The translations under genes were made by a program, and so were the position numbers. The notes beneath the pieces were generated by a model. That model saw nothing but the letters and a program-made list of their open reading frames with translations, did no database searches and was not told where the DNA came from. From positions 1,736,001-1,800,000 of the forward strand of contig JAAPAX010000007.1 in NCBI GenBank assembly GCA_013372555.1: a stretch of 64,000 nt of DNA. The letters are read 5' to 3'. This DNA comes from Elsinoe arachidis (Eukaryota > Ascomycota > Dothideomycetes > Myriangiales > Elsinoaceae). Shown piece after piece: positions 11,672-22,700 of this stretch (position 1 is the stretch's first letter; each line of letters starts with the position of its first letter).

Positions 11672-13479
11672 TCACCTCCCCTTAACCTCCAACCCCAACC
11701 CCCTCGCCACCTTCCTCGCCAACGCCATCTTCAAAAACGCCTCCCTCGCCAACGCCCTCGTACTCCTCACAAACTCCGCCCCACCGACCCTCCCCGCCCC
11801 GACGGCCCGCTGCAAACACCACAACGCCTCCCTAATCGCCGCCTCTTCGGCACAGAGATTCCACAGCTGTTGCGCCGCCACCGTGGGCGCGACCAGGACC
11901 TCGTCGATGTTGGGCTGCGGCATCTTCTTGCTGCTTTCGATGAGGGTGTTGCAGTCTCTGATGGATTGGTGGAGGATGTGTTCGTTTGTTGCGAGGGTGG
12001 CTTCGAGGTGTTGGAGTTGGGCGATTTCGGATTGGAGGGAGGCGTGTGCGGAGAGGAGGGCTTGGCGTTGGGTGGTTAGGGGGCCTAGGGCGGACTGGGA
12101 TTGGGTGATGCGGGAGGTGGCGAGGGTGGTGAGGGAGGTGGAGAGGAGCGCGAGGAGGTGTTCCTTTTCGGGGTTCGGGGGGATGGGGGGTGCAGGACCG
12201 GTTTGGAGGGGCGCGGCGAGGGATATGTCGAAGGGGTCGGTGAGGAGGTCGGGGGCTGGGCCTGCTGGTTTGGGTTGTTGTGAAGGGGGAATTGCTTGTT
12301 GCTGGGAAGGATATCTCTGATGTTGTGGATGTTGTTGGAATTGCTGAGGCGGAGGTGCCGATCGTGGTATTGAGCCTTGCCGCTGATGTTGATACTGTGG
12401 TTGTTGGTAGAACTGCTGTGCGGGCGGACCTTGCTGGAGCGGGCCTTGATACTGTAGCCCTACAGGAGGCTGTTCCCGTCCTTGTGGTTGAGGCGCCGGC
12501 CGATCATATCGGCCAGCAGGCAGTTCCGCCCGGTGTATTGGCGACACTGGAGAGATAGGACTAGGGGCACCGTTCGTCCCCATGGCGAAAGGCTGGGCCG
12601 GGGAGAAGGGTGGGCCATTGTGCTTCACCGGCAACGGAGGTGGTCCATTAGTGTTGATGCGAGGCTGCGGTGTCGAGTTGCCATTGCCATAATTTGCCGA
12701 CCCTGATCGTTGATGAAGTGCTTCGCGAGGGAGAGGGGGCAGAGGCGGTCCATCTCCATCATAACTTCGGGAGTTTGTCGGCTGGCTCATCGATGGCTCA
12801 CTCCGACCGGGTTTTGAAGGCAAAGGTGGTGGACCCGGACCACTCATGTGTTCGTTCGCCGTAGACCTTGAACCATCTATGGATTGTCGTTTGGGTGGTA
12901 TCGCTGGTGTACCAGACGACTGCGGAGGCTGTCCTTGCCTGGGTTGTGCTACTGCCACAATCGGGGGCTCTTTCGCGAAAACGCCTTGAAGTATTTGTAG
13001 GAACTCGACAATGGAAGATCTCTGAATGGCTTGTCAGCCAATCATTACCTTGAACGACTGTCTCTACAGCTTCGACTTACTGATCGTAGCCCCCAGTCTC
13101 TCAAATATGGATGATATATTCGACCGTCCACTGCGATGTGCTGGCCTGGTCTGACCATCATCCCTGGGGCGCTTTCTTTACCAGCGCTTGGTCGCACATA
13201 GCTTATGATGCCAACTCCGGGCTGTCCATACTCTTGCGGTATCCAAAGCTCCACAGGATATCTGTACTGTCTACCACGAAAGTCGACTGGTATCGTCCCT
13301 GATAGACATACAAGCAATGCCGGTCTACCACTCTCGAAGTGATATGTGTCTGTCCGTGGCTGTAAGGATGGGTGACTAGCCAGAGTGGCAGCTATGTCGT
13401 TGTACGCTACTCGAGCCTGGGCATACTGCTGTACTTGCTCCCACAGCCAAACTAGCGTGCTGTTGGGGACTTGAGCCAT
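11672..13479 (-). CDS. VPS23: ESCRT-I subunit Vps23 (TSG101 homologue)
   Basis: Two exons (13479-13081 and 13021-11672, intron 59 nt, phase 0) encode 582 residues. The N-terminal UEV domain covers roughly residues 1-145 (YPVELWIPQEYGQPG, HPYLRDW). It is a ubiquitin-conjugating-enzyme fold without the catalytic cysteine and binds ubiquitin and PTAP-type motifs. A Pro/Gln-rich linker follows (about 155-400), then a coiled coil (about 405-500) and the C-terminal steadiness box (about 505-575) that anchors Vps23 in ESCRT-I. Its role is sorting of ubiquitinated cargo into multivesicular bodies. The gene is convergent with AP-1 gamma (155 bp apart). All expected parts are present and nothing looks broken. 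Confidence 0.95.
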
Positions 13480-14634
13480 AATGGATTTTCAGTGCAGCGG
13501 TCGGAGGCAGAATAGTGAAATCAATGAGGCTTGTCGCTAGCCATTTCTCAGCAATCTGACATTGCCCTTAGTCGCTCGACAAGGTCCGCATCGAGGTCGT
13601 TGGGCCAGTAGCTCTCCAATATCATGAACGCTACGGAATCGGAGCTTCTGGAGAGATCGCAGTACCGTCGAGAGCTCAACTACACTGTTGAATCTGCTTG
13701 AGAGTCGAGAGGTATGTGATCAGAGCCGGTGTGACTTGTTGTCTCTAATACCGCGACTAGCCTTTCGTCGCAAGCATGAGTTGAACAAGATGTCTTGGTC
13801 CAGATGCCTGCTTTGATCAAGGTAATTTTAGCCGAGCACATCGCTAACACCTCCCAAACCGCCAAGAAATGAAAGGACAAATTGACCGCAGGAAGTCGCG
13901 TGAGGAAGAGCTCTTGCCCACGCGCCTTCATTTCACTGAGGTGACCACAGTGAGATCGTATACAGGTGTATCGGCAGTATTGCGCCTAAAAGTAGATCAG
14001 TGTCTTGCAATCCATTGTCCTCTTTCTCTGAGGGTAATAATTGTCCCCAATGCGAATGTTTCGAGGTTGCTTGTCCATTTGCGGCCGTGTCGCATCATCC
14101 CGCCTATCCGACCACAAGATTTTTGTATTGTAGAAATCTTCAAGCGGACGAAGCTCCCTCTTCTCTTCTACGCACAACTCTACCACCCTCACGCCCACCA
14201 AACCTTTTACGTCCACTGATCATATCAACAAAAAAATTTGAAAATCAGAAAAGCCCATTGCCTCTGCAGCATCCGCTCGCTGAGGTTTCGAGACAAAGAC
14301 TTCCTCCTCCCTCTTAACAGCCCACACAAAGGTCAGTTCATTCTTTGGCGCAGAAATGTCCGAGAACGACAATAGCAGGAATTGACAAAGCCGCAGATAC
14401 GCAGCATCCTCTAGTAGATCAGCTCGTTGACTCCCTACCCATCCTCTCGAGTCTCAAAGCACAAAGTACGTTTTCGAATCTTACAGGGCAGCTGCGATTC
14501 AGCAAACCCTCATCTCTGCACGAGCAGTGTCGGACGCGCGCCGGATAGCTTCACCCATTCTTTCCAGCAGGAACTGACACGGTCGCAAGCTTCTCAGAAA
14601 ATCAGAAAAACCATATACATCACAAATCGCCGCC
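13480..14634. other. Divergent region with the long PAB1 leader
   Basis: This is 1.16 kb between VPS23 and PAB1. The right half reads as a leader: pyrimidine-rich blocks, then A-rich stretches near 14,225-14,255 and 14,590-14,615, and a good Kozak context (GCCGCC) before the PAB1 ATG. No protein-coding gene is supported. Confidence 0.5.
14332..14396 (+). promoter_or_regulatory. Candidate leader intron containing a short uORF
   Basis: AAAG|GTCAGT at 14332 and CCGCAG at 14396, with a branch-like ATTGAC, would define a 65-nt intron in the PAB1 leader. Inside it is a nine-codon uORF (14356-14385, ATG to TGA). Splicing would remove the uORF, whereas retention would leave it in the mRNA. This is inferred from sequence only. 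Confidence 0.35.
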
Positions 14635-16908
14635 ATGTCTGATGCTCAGGCTTCCACCTCCCCATCTGCCGCTGCTGCGCAGCCCGCTCCTGATGCTCAG
14701 GCCAACGGACTGAACACCGCTGTCGCTGGTGGCAGCGATGGCCAGACTCCTGTCTCCGCCGGTCCTACCGCCCACCAGAACTCGGCTTCTCTTTATGTCG
14801 GAGAGCTTGACACCTCCGTCACCGAAGCCATGCTCTTCGAGCTTTTCTCTTCCATCGGTCAGGTCGCTTCCATCCGTGTCTGTCGCGATGCGGTCACTCG
14901 TCGCTCTCTCGGATACGCTTACGTCAACTACAACAGCGCCGACGATGGCGAGCGCGCCCTGGAAGAGCTGAACTACACCTTGATCAAGGGAAGACCATGC
15001 CGTATCATGTGGTCTCAGCGTGACCCGGCTCTGCGCAAGACTGGCCAGGGCAACGTCTTCATCAAGAACCTCGACGCTGCGATTGACAACAAGGCCCTTC
15101 ACGACACCTTCGCTGCATTTGGCAACATTCTCAGCTGCAAGGTCGCCCAGGACGAGAACGGAAATTCCAAGGGCTATGGCTTTGTCCACTACGAAACTGC
15201 TGAGGCCGCTAGCAACGCCATCAAGTCTGTCAACGGCATGTTGTTGAATGAGAAGAAAGTTTACGTCGGACACCACGTTTCCAAAAAGGATCGCATCAAC
15301 AAGTTTGAGGAGATGAAGGCAAACTTCACCAACGTCTACGTCAAGAACATTGACCCGGAGGCCACCGAAGACGAGTTCCGCGCTCTTTTCGAGAAGTACG
15401 GAGACATCACCTCTGCTTCTCTCGCACAGGATGATGCCGGCAAGAGCCGTGGCTTTGGGTTCGTTAATTACATCCACCACGAGGACGCCTCCAAAGCTGT
15501 GGACGAGCTTCATGACACCGACTTCAAGGGCCAGAAGCTCTACGTTGGTCGTGCACAGAAGAAGCACGAACGTGAGGAGGAGCTCCGCAAGCAGTACGAG
15601 GCAGCCCGCCAGGAGAAAGTCGCCAAGTACCAAGGCGTCAACCTCTACGTCAAGAACTTGCCTGACGAGGTTGACGACGACGAGCTCCGCAAGATCTTCG
15701 AGCCATACGGACAGATCACCTCTGCCAAGGTCATGCGCGACACTCTGTCACTGGAGGAAGCCGAGCAGGCCGAGAACGAAGACAAGAAGAAGGATGCCGG
15801 CGAGGATGCCGAGAAGAAGGAGGGCGAGAAGGACGGAGTCGACGGCCTCACCAAGGACTTGGATAAGATCAAGATCGGTGGTGAGCTTCGTGTGCTCGGC
15901 AAGAGCAAGGGTTTCGGTTTCGTCTGCTTTAGCAATCCCGACGAGGCCACCAAGGCCGTCACCGAAGCCAACCAGAAGATGGTCCACGGCAAGCCTCTTT
16001 ACGTCGCCCTCGCTCAGCGTAAGGATGTCCGCAAGAGTCAGCTTGAGGCCAGCATCCAGGCCCGCAACCAGGTCCGCATGCAACAGCAGGCTGCCGCTGG
16101 AGGAATGCCTCCTCAATTCATGCAACCACAGATGTTCTTCGGTCCCAACGGTCAGCCTATGATGGCTGCCGCTGGAGGTGCTCGTGGCCAGGTTCCCTTC
16201 ATGCAGGGCATGCCCGGTGCTCAGCGTGGTGGGTTCCAGGGTGGCATGGGTCCTCAGCAGGGTGGACGTGGCGCTCCAGGACAGATGCCTGGCATGTACG
16301 GCATTCCTCCGACAATGCAGGCTGGCTTCCCGCCTGGCGCGTACCAGAACCCTGCTGCTTACGCCCAGATGATGCAGGCGGCGCAGGCTGCCATGGGTGG
16401 CGGTCGTGGTCAGGGTGGTCGTGGAGCACCGATGCCGATGATGGGTATGCCTCCTCAGATGATGGGTGGCATGCGTGGTCAAGGTGGCTTCCCACCACAG
16501 CGTGGTGGTATGGGTGGTCGTCCTGGACAGGCTCCTGGCTTCCCTCAGCAGCAGCGTGGTGGACCTATGGGTGGCATGCCTCAGCCTGGTGCTCCTGGCA
16601 TTGATCTCAACCAGCTCAACTCTGCTCCTCCTCAGCAGCAGAAGCAGATGCTCGGTGAGATTCTCTACCCCAAGATCCACGAGCAGCAGCCAGAGCTTGC
16701 CGGCAAGATCACTGGTATGCTTCTGGAGATGGAGAACCAAGAGCTCATCACCTTGACCTCTGACGACAACGCTCTCCGCAACAAGGTCGACGAGGCCCTC
16801 AACGTCTACAACGAGTACCTCAAGAGCCGCAGCGATGGCGAGGGCGCTCCAGCCAACGGACCCGATGGCGGCGACGCTAACGGCCAGTCTTCCGAGCAGA
16901 AGGCATAG
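14635..16908 (+). CDS. PAB1: Polyadenylate-binding protein
   Basis: Single-exon gene of 757 residues. Four RRMs follow in order: RRM1 about 50-128 (SLYVGELD, LGYAYVNY), RRM2 about 138-213 (NVFIKNLD, KGYGFVHY), RRM3 about 231-307 (NVYVKNID, RGFGFVNY) and RRM4 about 332-460 (NLYVKNLP, KGFGFVCF). RRM4 is interrupted by an acidic/lysine-rich insertion of roughly 45 residues between its first and second halves, a feature I associate with PAB1 of filamentous ascomycetes. A Met/Gly/Gln/Pro-rich linker follows (about 485-650), then the MLLE/PABC domain (about 655-730). The protein coats mRNA poly(A) tails and supports translation and mRNA turnover. PABP autoregulates through A-rich leaders in other eukaryotes, and the leader here has short A-rich runs. 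GC-rich synonymous codons indicate strong expression. Confidence 0.97.
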   Translation: MSDAQASTSPSAAAAQPAPDAQANGLNTAVAGGSDGQTPVSAGPTAHQNSASLYVGELDTSVTEAMLFELFSSIGQVASIRVCRDAVTRRSLGYAYVNYNSADDGERALEELNYTLIKGRPCRIMWSQRDPALRKTGQGNVFIKNLDAAIDNKALHDTFAAFGNILSCKVAQDENGNSKGYGFVHYETAEAASNAIKSVNGMLLNEKKVYVGHHVSKKDRINKFEEMKANFTNVYVKNIDPEATEDEFRALFEKYGDITSASLAQDDAGKSRGFGFVNYIHHEDASKAVDELHDTDFKGQKLYVGRAQKKHEREEELRKQYEAARQEKVAKYQGVNLYVKNLPDEVDDDELRKIFEPYGQITSAKVMRDTLSLEEAEQAENEDKKKDAGEDAEKKEGEKDGVDGLTKDLDKIKIGGELRVLGKSKGFGFVCFSNPDEATKAVTEANQKMVHGKPLYVALAQRKDVRKSQLEASIQARNQVRMQQQAAAGGMPPQFMQPQMFFGPNGQPMMAAAGGARGQVPFMQGMPGAQRGGFQGGMGPQQGGRGAPGQMPGMYGIPPTMQAGFPPGAYQNPAAYAQMMQAAQAAMGGGRGQGGRGAPMPMMGMPPQMMGGMRGQGGFPPQRGGMGGRPGQAPGFPQQQRGGPMGGMPQPGAPGIDLNQLNSAPPQQQKQMLGEILYPKIHEQQPELAGKITGMLLEMENQELITLTSDDNALRNKVDEALNVYNEYLKSRSDGEGAPANGPDGGDANGQSSEQKA

Positions 16909-17757
16909 ATTGCCGCTCCCAGCATTCCGCCCATGGCCATGCTCGCCGTCTGAGCTGTTCTTCTACATTTACGACCTCACTGACGGTGCTTATTCGAAGC
17001 TTACACCGTCATCGATACCCAATGTTGCACTTTCCACTACACGAATACAAGCATGATCATCTTATCGTCAATCCGTTCCCGCGCCTCATTGACCACGAGA
17101 CTTCCACCAGTATCGTCTCCTCATATCACGACCTCACTCACACTACAATTGCCGTTTTCCAATTTGTAAGCTCACCCAAGGCGGAGCACGTATCGTACGG
17201 AGAAAGAAGGGGTTACGGAGTTCCAGAAAAGTATGCATTGCTGACGAGCTGAGAGGGCTCATGTTCGCTGCCCAAACCCGTGGGATACGGGAGGGCTTCT
17301 GTGTTGTCTGAGAGGAGGAGCAGCTTAGTTGCTGGTAGATTACTTTGCACCGGAAGCTTGATTCGAAGCTGTACGGGCCGCGGAGGTAGAGATTAGGAAT
17401 TGAAGGGCATAATTCACTTCTTGTGTGCATGCAGTGATTGTGGTGTGTGTGCTCGTTCTATGTGCTATGGAGCGGACAGATTGATGGATTTCAGCAAGTG
17501 TCGCGGAAACTTCTTTTGCACCAAAGAGTAGTCAATTAGGATACGAACTTTCCCTGTGCTATTGCTGTTGCTGCTCGCTATACTGCTACAATAAGACCCT
17601 ATACACTGCCTCACACACCTGGCAGGACTTGTCCAGCCGCCACTGATCGCTTCACGATTCAGTGTTCACTGACCCCAAATCTCCTCTTCCTTCCCCTCTC
17701 CTTCTTCTCATGCATATCTACATGCTTATCCCCGCCTTTCGATCCAGACTTTGATCT
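16909..17757. other. Convergent 3' region of PAB1 and the DUF3429 gene
   Basis: These 849 bp lie between two stop codons of convergent genes. No convincing open frame is present. T-rich and A/T-rich blocks just after 16,950 fit a PAB1 3' untranslated region. Confidence 0.45.
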
Positions 17758-18881
17758 CTACTCATCGTCCTCCTCGGCCTCCACGACCTTCGCCCTCCTC
17801 GCCTCCTCCTCCTTCTCCAACTCATCCGCCTGCGCCTCCCTCAGCGCCCTAATCCTGTCCGCTGGCGCAGGCAATCTGCCGATCTGGTCACTGATCTGGC
17901 CACGACCGATCAGGGAAAGAACGATGGACGCGCCGACGATGAAAGTCAGCACGAAGCGATACACGGCGTACCAGGGTGGTGCCCAGCCGCGTTTCGTGGC
18001 GCGGGAGTCGGTGTAGTAGAGGAAGTTGAAGGCGAGGAATTGGATGATGAGGGCGGTTTCGGCGGGGAAGAAGATGGTGGGCCAGGCGACGGCGGGGGCG
18101 ACGACGCCGATGGCGTAGCGGCTGTAGCCTTGGGTGCCGCCGAATTTGGCCCATTCGAGGCCCCAGTGGATGGCGCCGAGGAAGGAGATGATCTGGGGCG
18201 GTCAGGAGGGGAATGGAGAGGGGTAAGGGTGTACTTACGACGGCGCCGTAGCCGACTTGGAGAGGCTCGATAACGTGGAGGAGAGCTTCGGCGGTCTTCC
18301 CGGAGAGGAGGTAGCCGGACCCGGTTGCGGCGGCGTGATTGATCTCTGAGGCGCAGAAAACTGTGGCAATGGAGGTGCCGAGGTATGGAAGGGTTCCTGC
18401 TAGACCGACGTAGACAGCTTGTCGGGGGACGTCCTCCATTGAGAAAGTCTCCTTGATTGTTTTCTGGTATATATCAGGATTGTGTTCTCTGAACACAGAC
18501 GTATCCACCTACCAAATCAGACTTGACACCCGCCATCATGTCGGTATTGTCCTCCTTGTTCTCTGTGCCAACTTCACCGAAGATGGGATGGGTAGAGGAG
18601 GTGGAGGAGACAGTCTCCGGGTGCACGCTGAGCTTCTTCTGGCCAAATTGTCTCTCGTGTTCATGGTCAATCTTATCCTGAAGGACGCGGGTCGTGCTGT
18701 AGGTTTGGGTGAGAGACATGCTCAATGGCTTCGCGAGAGAAGTTGTCTGGACATTGGACAAGGCTGTGATCCGTGATTGGAGCTTTGGAGTTGATCGGGC
18801 AGCTTGAAAGGTTGCTCGCGTGGATAGCGAGGATGCGTTGAGAGCGCGGAACGCAGCTCTGGGAGCACCAGTGCGAAGCAT
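17758..18881 (-). CDS. DUF3429 (TMEM69-like) mitochondrial inner-membrane protein
   Basis: Three exons (18881-18513, 18463-18239, 18192-17758; introns 49 and 46 nt, both phase 0) encode 342 residues. The first ~40 residues are rich in Arg, Ala and Ser with almost no acidic residues (MLRTGAPRAAFRAL), a likely mitochondrial presequence. The DUF3429 core starts near PRQAVYVGLAGTLPYLGTS and contains about five hydrophobic spans (including GAIHWGLEWAKFGG and YRFVLTFIVGASIVLSLI). A charged, coiled tail (ELEKEEEARRAKVVEAEEDDE) ends the protein. The molecular function of the family is not established. The start was chosen as the first true ATG of the frame. The gene is divergent from VPS13. Confidence 0.88.
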
Positions 18882-19777
18882 ACTGGCGGAGTACTGCGAC
18901 CTGAGTCGATGTGAGGACTCAGACGATCGTGACGCGATCAATTGTCGATATAGATGTCCAATGCAGCAATTGGTGAGAAGTTATGCGCTTGCGGTCCTCG
19001 GATAACAAGAGTTTCAAAGTCAAGTTTACCTCAAGTCGTTGGAGAAGGACCGAGCTCGGCAGAGGTCCCAAAAGCTGCCAGAGCTCGCCCAGGGTGACGT
19101 AAAATTTAGCGTGGCCCGAAATCAGTGATCTGCCCCCACTTGGACAGCCGCAAGACCAGACGTGGATTTTCGTGCTCATCTTTTGGCATTACCGTTGATA
19201 GTATAGTGATTGGCCTTTTGTTATTTGGACATGCAATTGTCGTATTCATGCTGTTGCCACTTGTAATTCTACTCGGATAAGAGGGTCGTTTCTCGCTGCA
19301 TTGAACATTTCCAAGTGCTCGGGATTAGCTTTGCGGCAGCCCCGCAGTAGCTCCCGCCTGCGCTTGCATGTTTTTAGCATGCGGGTGTGCTTTTTACGTC
19401 ACCGAAGAAACAAGATGTTCGATCTGTGATGGGACGCGACAACGACACCGCTGAATGAAGTTCACGAGGCTGCCTGATTTGGTTGAATACATTTCTTGAT
19501 TCTCGTACTTCACAATTTGATACCCGAGTGCGACTTCTGATCCTGCCGTGAGTGTGCGAGGTCACAGCTTCTTTCACTCTCTAGTCCGCCAGCCTAGTCA
19601 ACGCCAACTTGGTCTCAGGACAGGTCGCTTCTACAGTACAACTTCACCAGCAGATAATCACGATTCTACGACTCTACGGCTGATTATCATATGAACATGT
19701 CCAGATAGGCACTTATCACGTCGCTACCAAACAATATATAATCGCCCCAGCCTGGGTTACGGCCACACTCGCCCAAC
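18882..19777. promoter_or_regulatory. Divergent promoter region, DUF3429 gene / VPS13
   Basis: These 896 bp lie between divergent start codons. TGACGT-type half sites occur on both strands (near 19,095 and 19,392), compatible with bZIP binding but too short to prove it. No gene is seen. Confidence 0.4.
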
Positions 19778-22700
19778 ATGCTGGAAGGACTCGTAGCCCA
19801 GCTGCTTAACCGCTTCTTGGGCATGTATGTGCGCAACTTCGACCCCAAACAGCTTAACGTTGGTATTTGGTCCGGCGATGTAAAGCTGAGGAACCTCGAG
19901 CTCCGGAGAGAAGCCCTGGATCAGCTCAAACTACCCATCAATGTAATCGAAGGCCATGTCGGGGTGCTCACACTCTCAATACCCTGGTCGAATCTAAGAG
20001 GCAAGCCTGTGCGGGTCAACATCGAGGATGTCTTCCTACTTGCGGCGCCGAAAGAGGATCAAGAATACGATGCAGACGAGGAAGACAGAAGGGCGCACAG
20101 CTTGAAGATGGAGAAGTTGGACAGCGCCGAGTTGCTAAAGGAGCGCAACACCGAGGGCATGTCACAAGAGGAGCAGGCAAAGAACCAGAGCTTCACAGCA
20201 AGCTTGACGACTGCAATCGTAGACAATGTACAAATTTCGGTCAAGAACGTCCACGTCAGATACGAGGACTCGATATCAGACCCTGGTCATCCATTCGCCG
20301 TCGGTATCACACTTCAAGAGCTCAGCGCGGTCAGCACAGACGAGAACTGGAAGCCGACATTCATCCAAAGCACGTCAGGAACAACACACAAGCTCGCGAC
20401 TCTGGGCGCTCTTGCTCTCTATTGGGATACAGATGTCGAGCTTCTCGGCTCTGGAAAAGGTTCACAAACTGCCGAGGAACAAGGACTAGATCATGAAAAG
20501 ACACTCGAGAAGCTGAAGGAAATGATTGCCAAGAAGGACGCAAAAGACTTCAAGGACCATCAATATATCTTGAAGCCTGTCACCGGAAGAGCGGGTCTGG
20601 AAATGGACAAAACCGGCAAGACAGATCGTCCGAAGGTCAAGGCACGGCTCTTGTTCAACGAACTTGGATTCATTCTCGATGATGATCAGTACCGAGATGC
20701 ACTTCGTGTGGTCGATCTGTTCCACTATTTCACCCGCCACCAGGAGTACAGGAAGCTTCAGCCCAAAGCTAGCCCGAAAGAAGACCCTCGCGCCTGGCTT
20801 CAATTCGCCGGCAAAGCGGTCCTCGATAAAATCCACGATCGCAACAAGCAATGGTCTTGGGCATACCTCAAGGAGCGGAGAGATGACAGGATTCGTTACA
20901 TCGAACTCTTCAAGAAGAAGAAGAAAGAAGAGAAGCTCACACCTGACGAAGCAAAGGAGCTGGACGCACTTGAGCATAAACTTTCGTACGAAGATTTGCG
21001 ATTCTGGCGCTCTTTAGGTCGCAATCAACTGCGGAAAGAGAACGTTGGTGTCAAGAAACAGCCTCAGAAACAGACCTGGTCACAATGGGTCTGGGGAGGC
21101 GGCCAGAAACCGGATCAGCACAGTGACGAAGCTCAAATGACAGAAGAACAACGCAAGGAGCTGTACAGTGCCATCGATTTCGACGAAAAGAAGCAATTGG
21201 CTGAAGATGTTGACATGCCTAAAGAGGCCGTCAAATTGCAGGTCGATATGAGCCTTAGAGAGGGGAGCTTTACATTGAAACGAGATCCCCATGGCCGCGA
21301 CAACGAGATGCTAAAGCTTGTCTTCCAAGGCTTAGATACCAAATTCTTGCAGCGGACCGATTCGACATTACTTGAGCTCAGCCTTGACGCAATGAGCCTT
21401 ATGGACGGCACCACACCTGACAACCTTTTCGAACAAGCCTTGCGGGTGAAAGAATCAAAGCTGGATTCCGATGAGGGAAGAATCGAAGACGTCACTGATG
21501 AGGAAGACTCGAAAGCGGCAGCACACGAGGAGTCCAAGCGGGAGAAAAACAAGCTGAAAGAGGGGACCGACGGCGAGACTGAGGACGATCAAGAAGATGA
21601 GGACGACGATGAGCCACCAGAAGAACCATTCTTTGCCATGGCATTCGAAAAGAACCCTCTCAGCGGCAAGGCGGACACTGCCTTGTCCGTCAAATTGAAG
21701 GCCATGGAATTTGTCTACAATCCTCGCTTCATCGTCGAAGTCGCAAAGTTCTTCAAGCCACCAGAACGGCACATGGAGTCTATCGGAGCACTCATGGAAT
21801 CGGCTGGCTCGGCGGTCGAGGGACTTCGTCAGCAGACTCGAGCAGGACTTGAGTACGCACTGCAGGAACACAAGACGATTGATGCAAAACTCGATCTTCA
21901 AGCCCCCTTGATCATCGTGCCGGACTCCGTCACCAAGCAGAGTAGTATTTGTATGATTCTTGATGCTGGTCACATCGCAGTTCGCAGCGAACTGATCGAC
22001 AAGGACACTTTGTCAGACATTCAGTCCAAGCAGAAACAACAGTACACGGAGGATGACTTCAAGAAGCTGGAGACACTCATGTATGACAAGTTCATCGTGA
22101 CACTCGATTCGACCCAGGTATTGATTGGCCCATCGATCGACGACACGCGGCATCAGCTGGATGAGCAAGATCCGAACAAGAGCTACCATGTTGTCGAGCG
22201 TATCAATATGGAGTTCAAGGTGGAGATCTGTATCGTGCCAAAGGCCGTCGACTTGACCAAATTCAGGATCGCAGGCCACCTTCCTGTACTCCACGCATCT
22301 GTTTCAGATGCCAAGTACAAAAGTCTGATGAAGCTGCTGGACGTGGCTATCCCCAAATTTGAATCCAGCGAGCCTGAACCGTCCGACAAGTCCAATCAAG
22401 GCAAGACTTCATCGGATGCGAAACGGAAGTCGATCAGTCACCGAGACTCTGTGGCTGGCAGGGATCGTGGTAGCTCCTTCCAATTCTCTGCGCAGAAGCA
22501 TGAAATAGTCATGGAGGATGACAGCGATCACGACGAGAAGGGCAAGAAGCAGAAGTACCGAAAAGCGTCTCAAGGCGACAAGCAAGAGCCAAATCTCAAC
22601 CAGCGAAATTTCGAATTCAAATTCACTGTCGACAAGCTGCGAGGCTCGCTCTATCGAGCAGATCCATCAGGCAAGAAGCCGGACGAGCTTTTGGTGGACC

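Noticed and set aside
21610..21650. FFAT-like motif (PFFAMAFE after an acidic stretch) in Vps13
   Set aside because: The acidic lead is present, but the key Asp and Ala after FF are missing, so VAP binding cannot be claimed.
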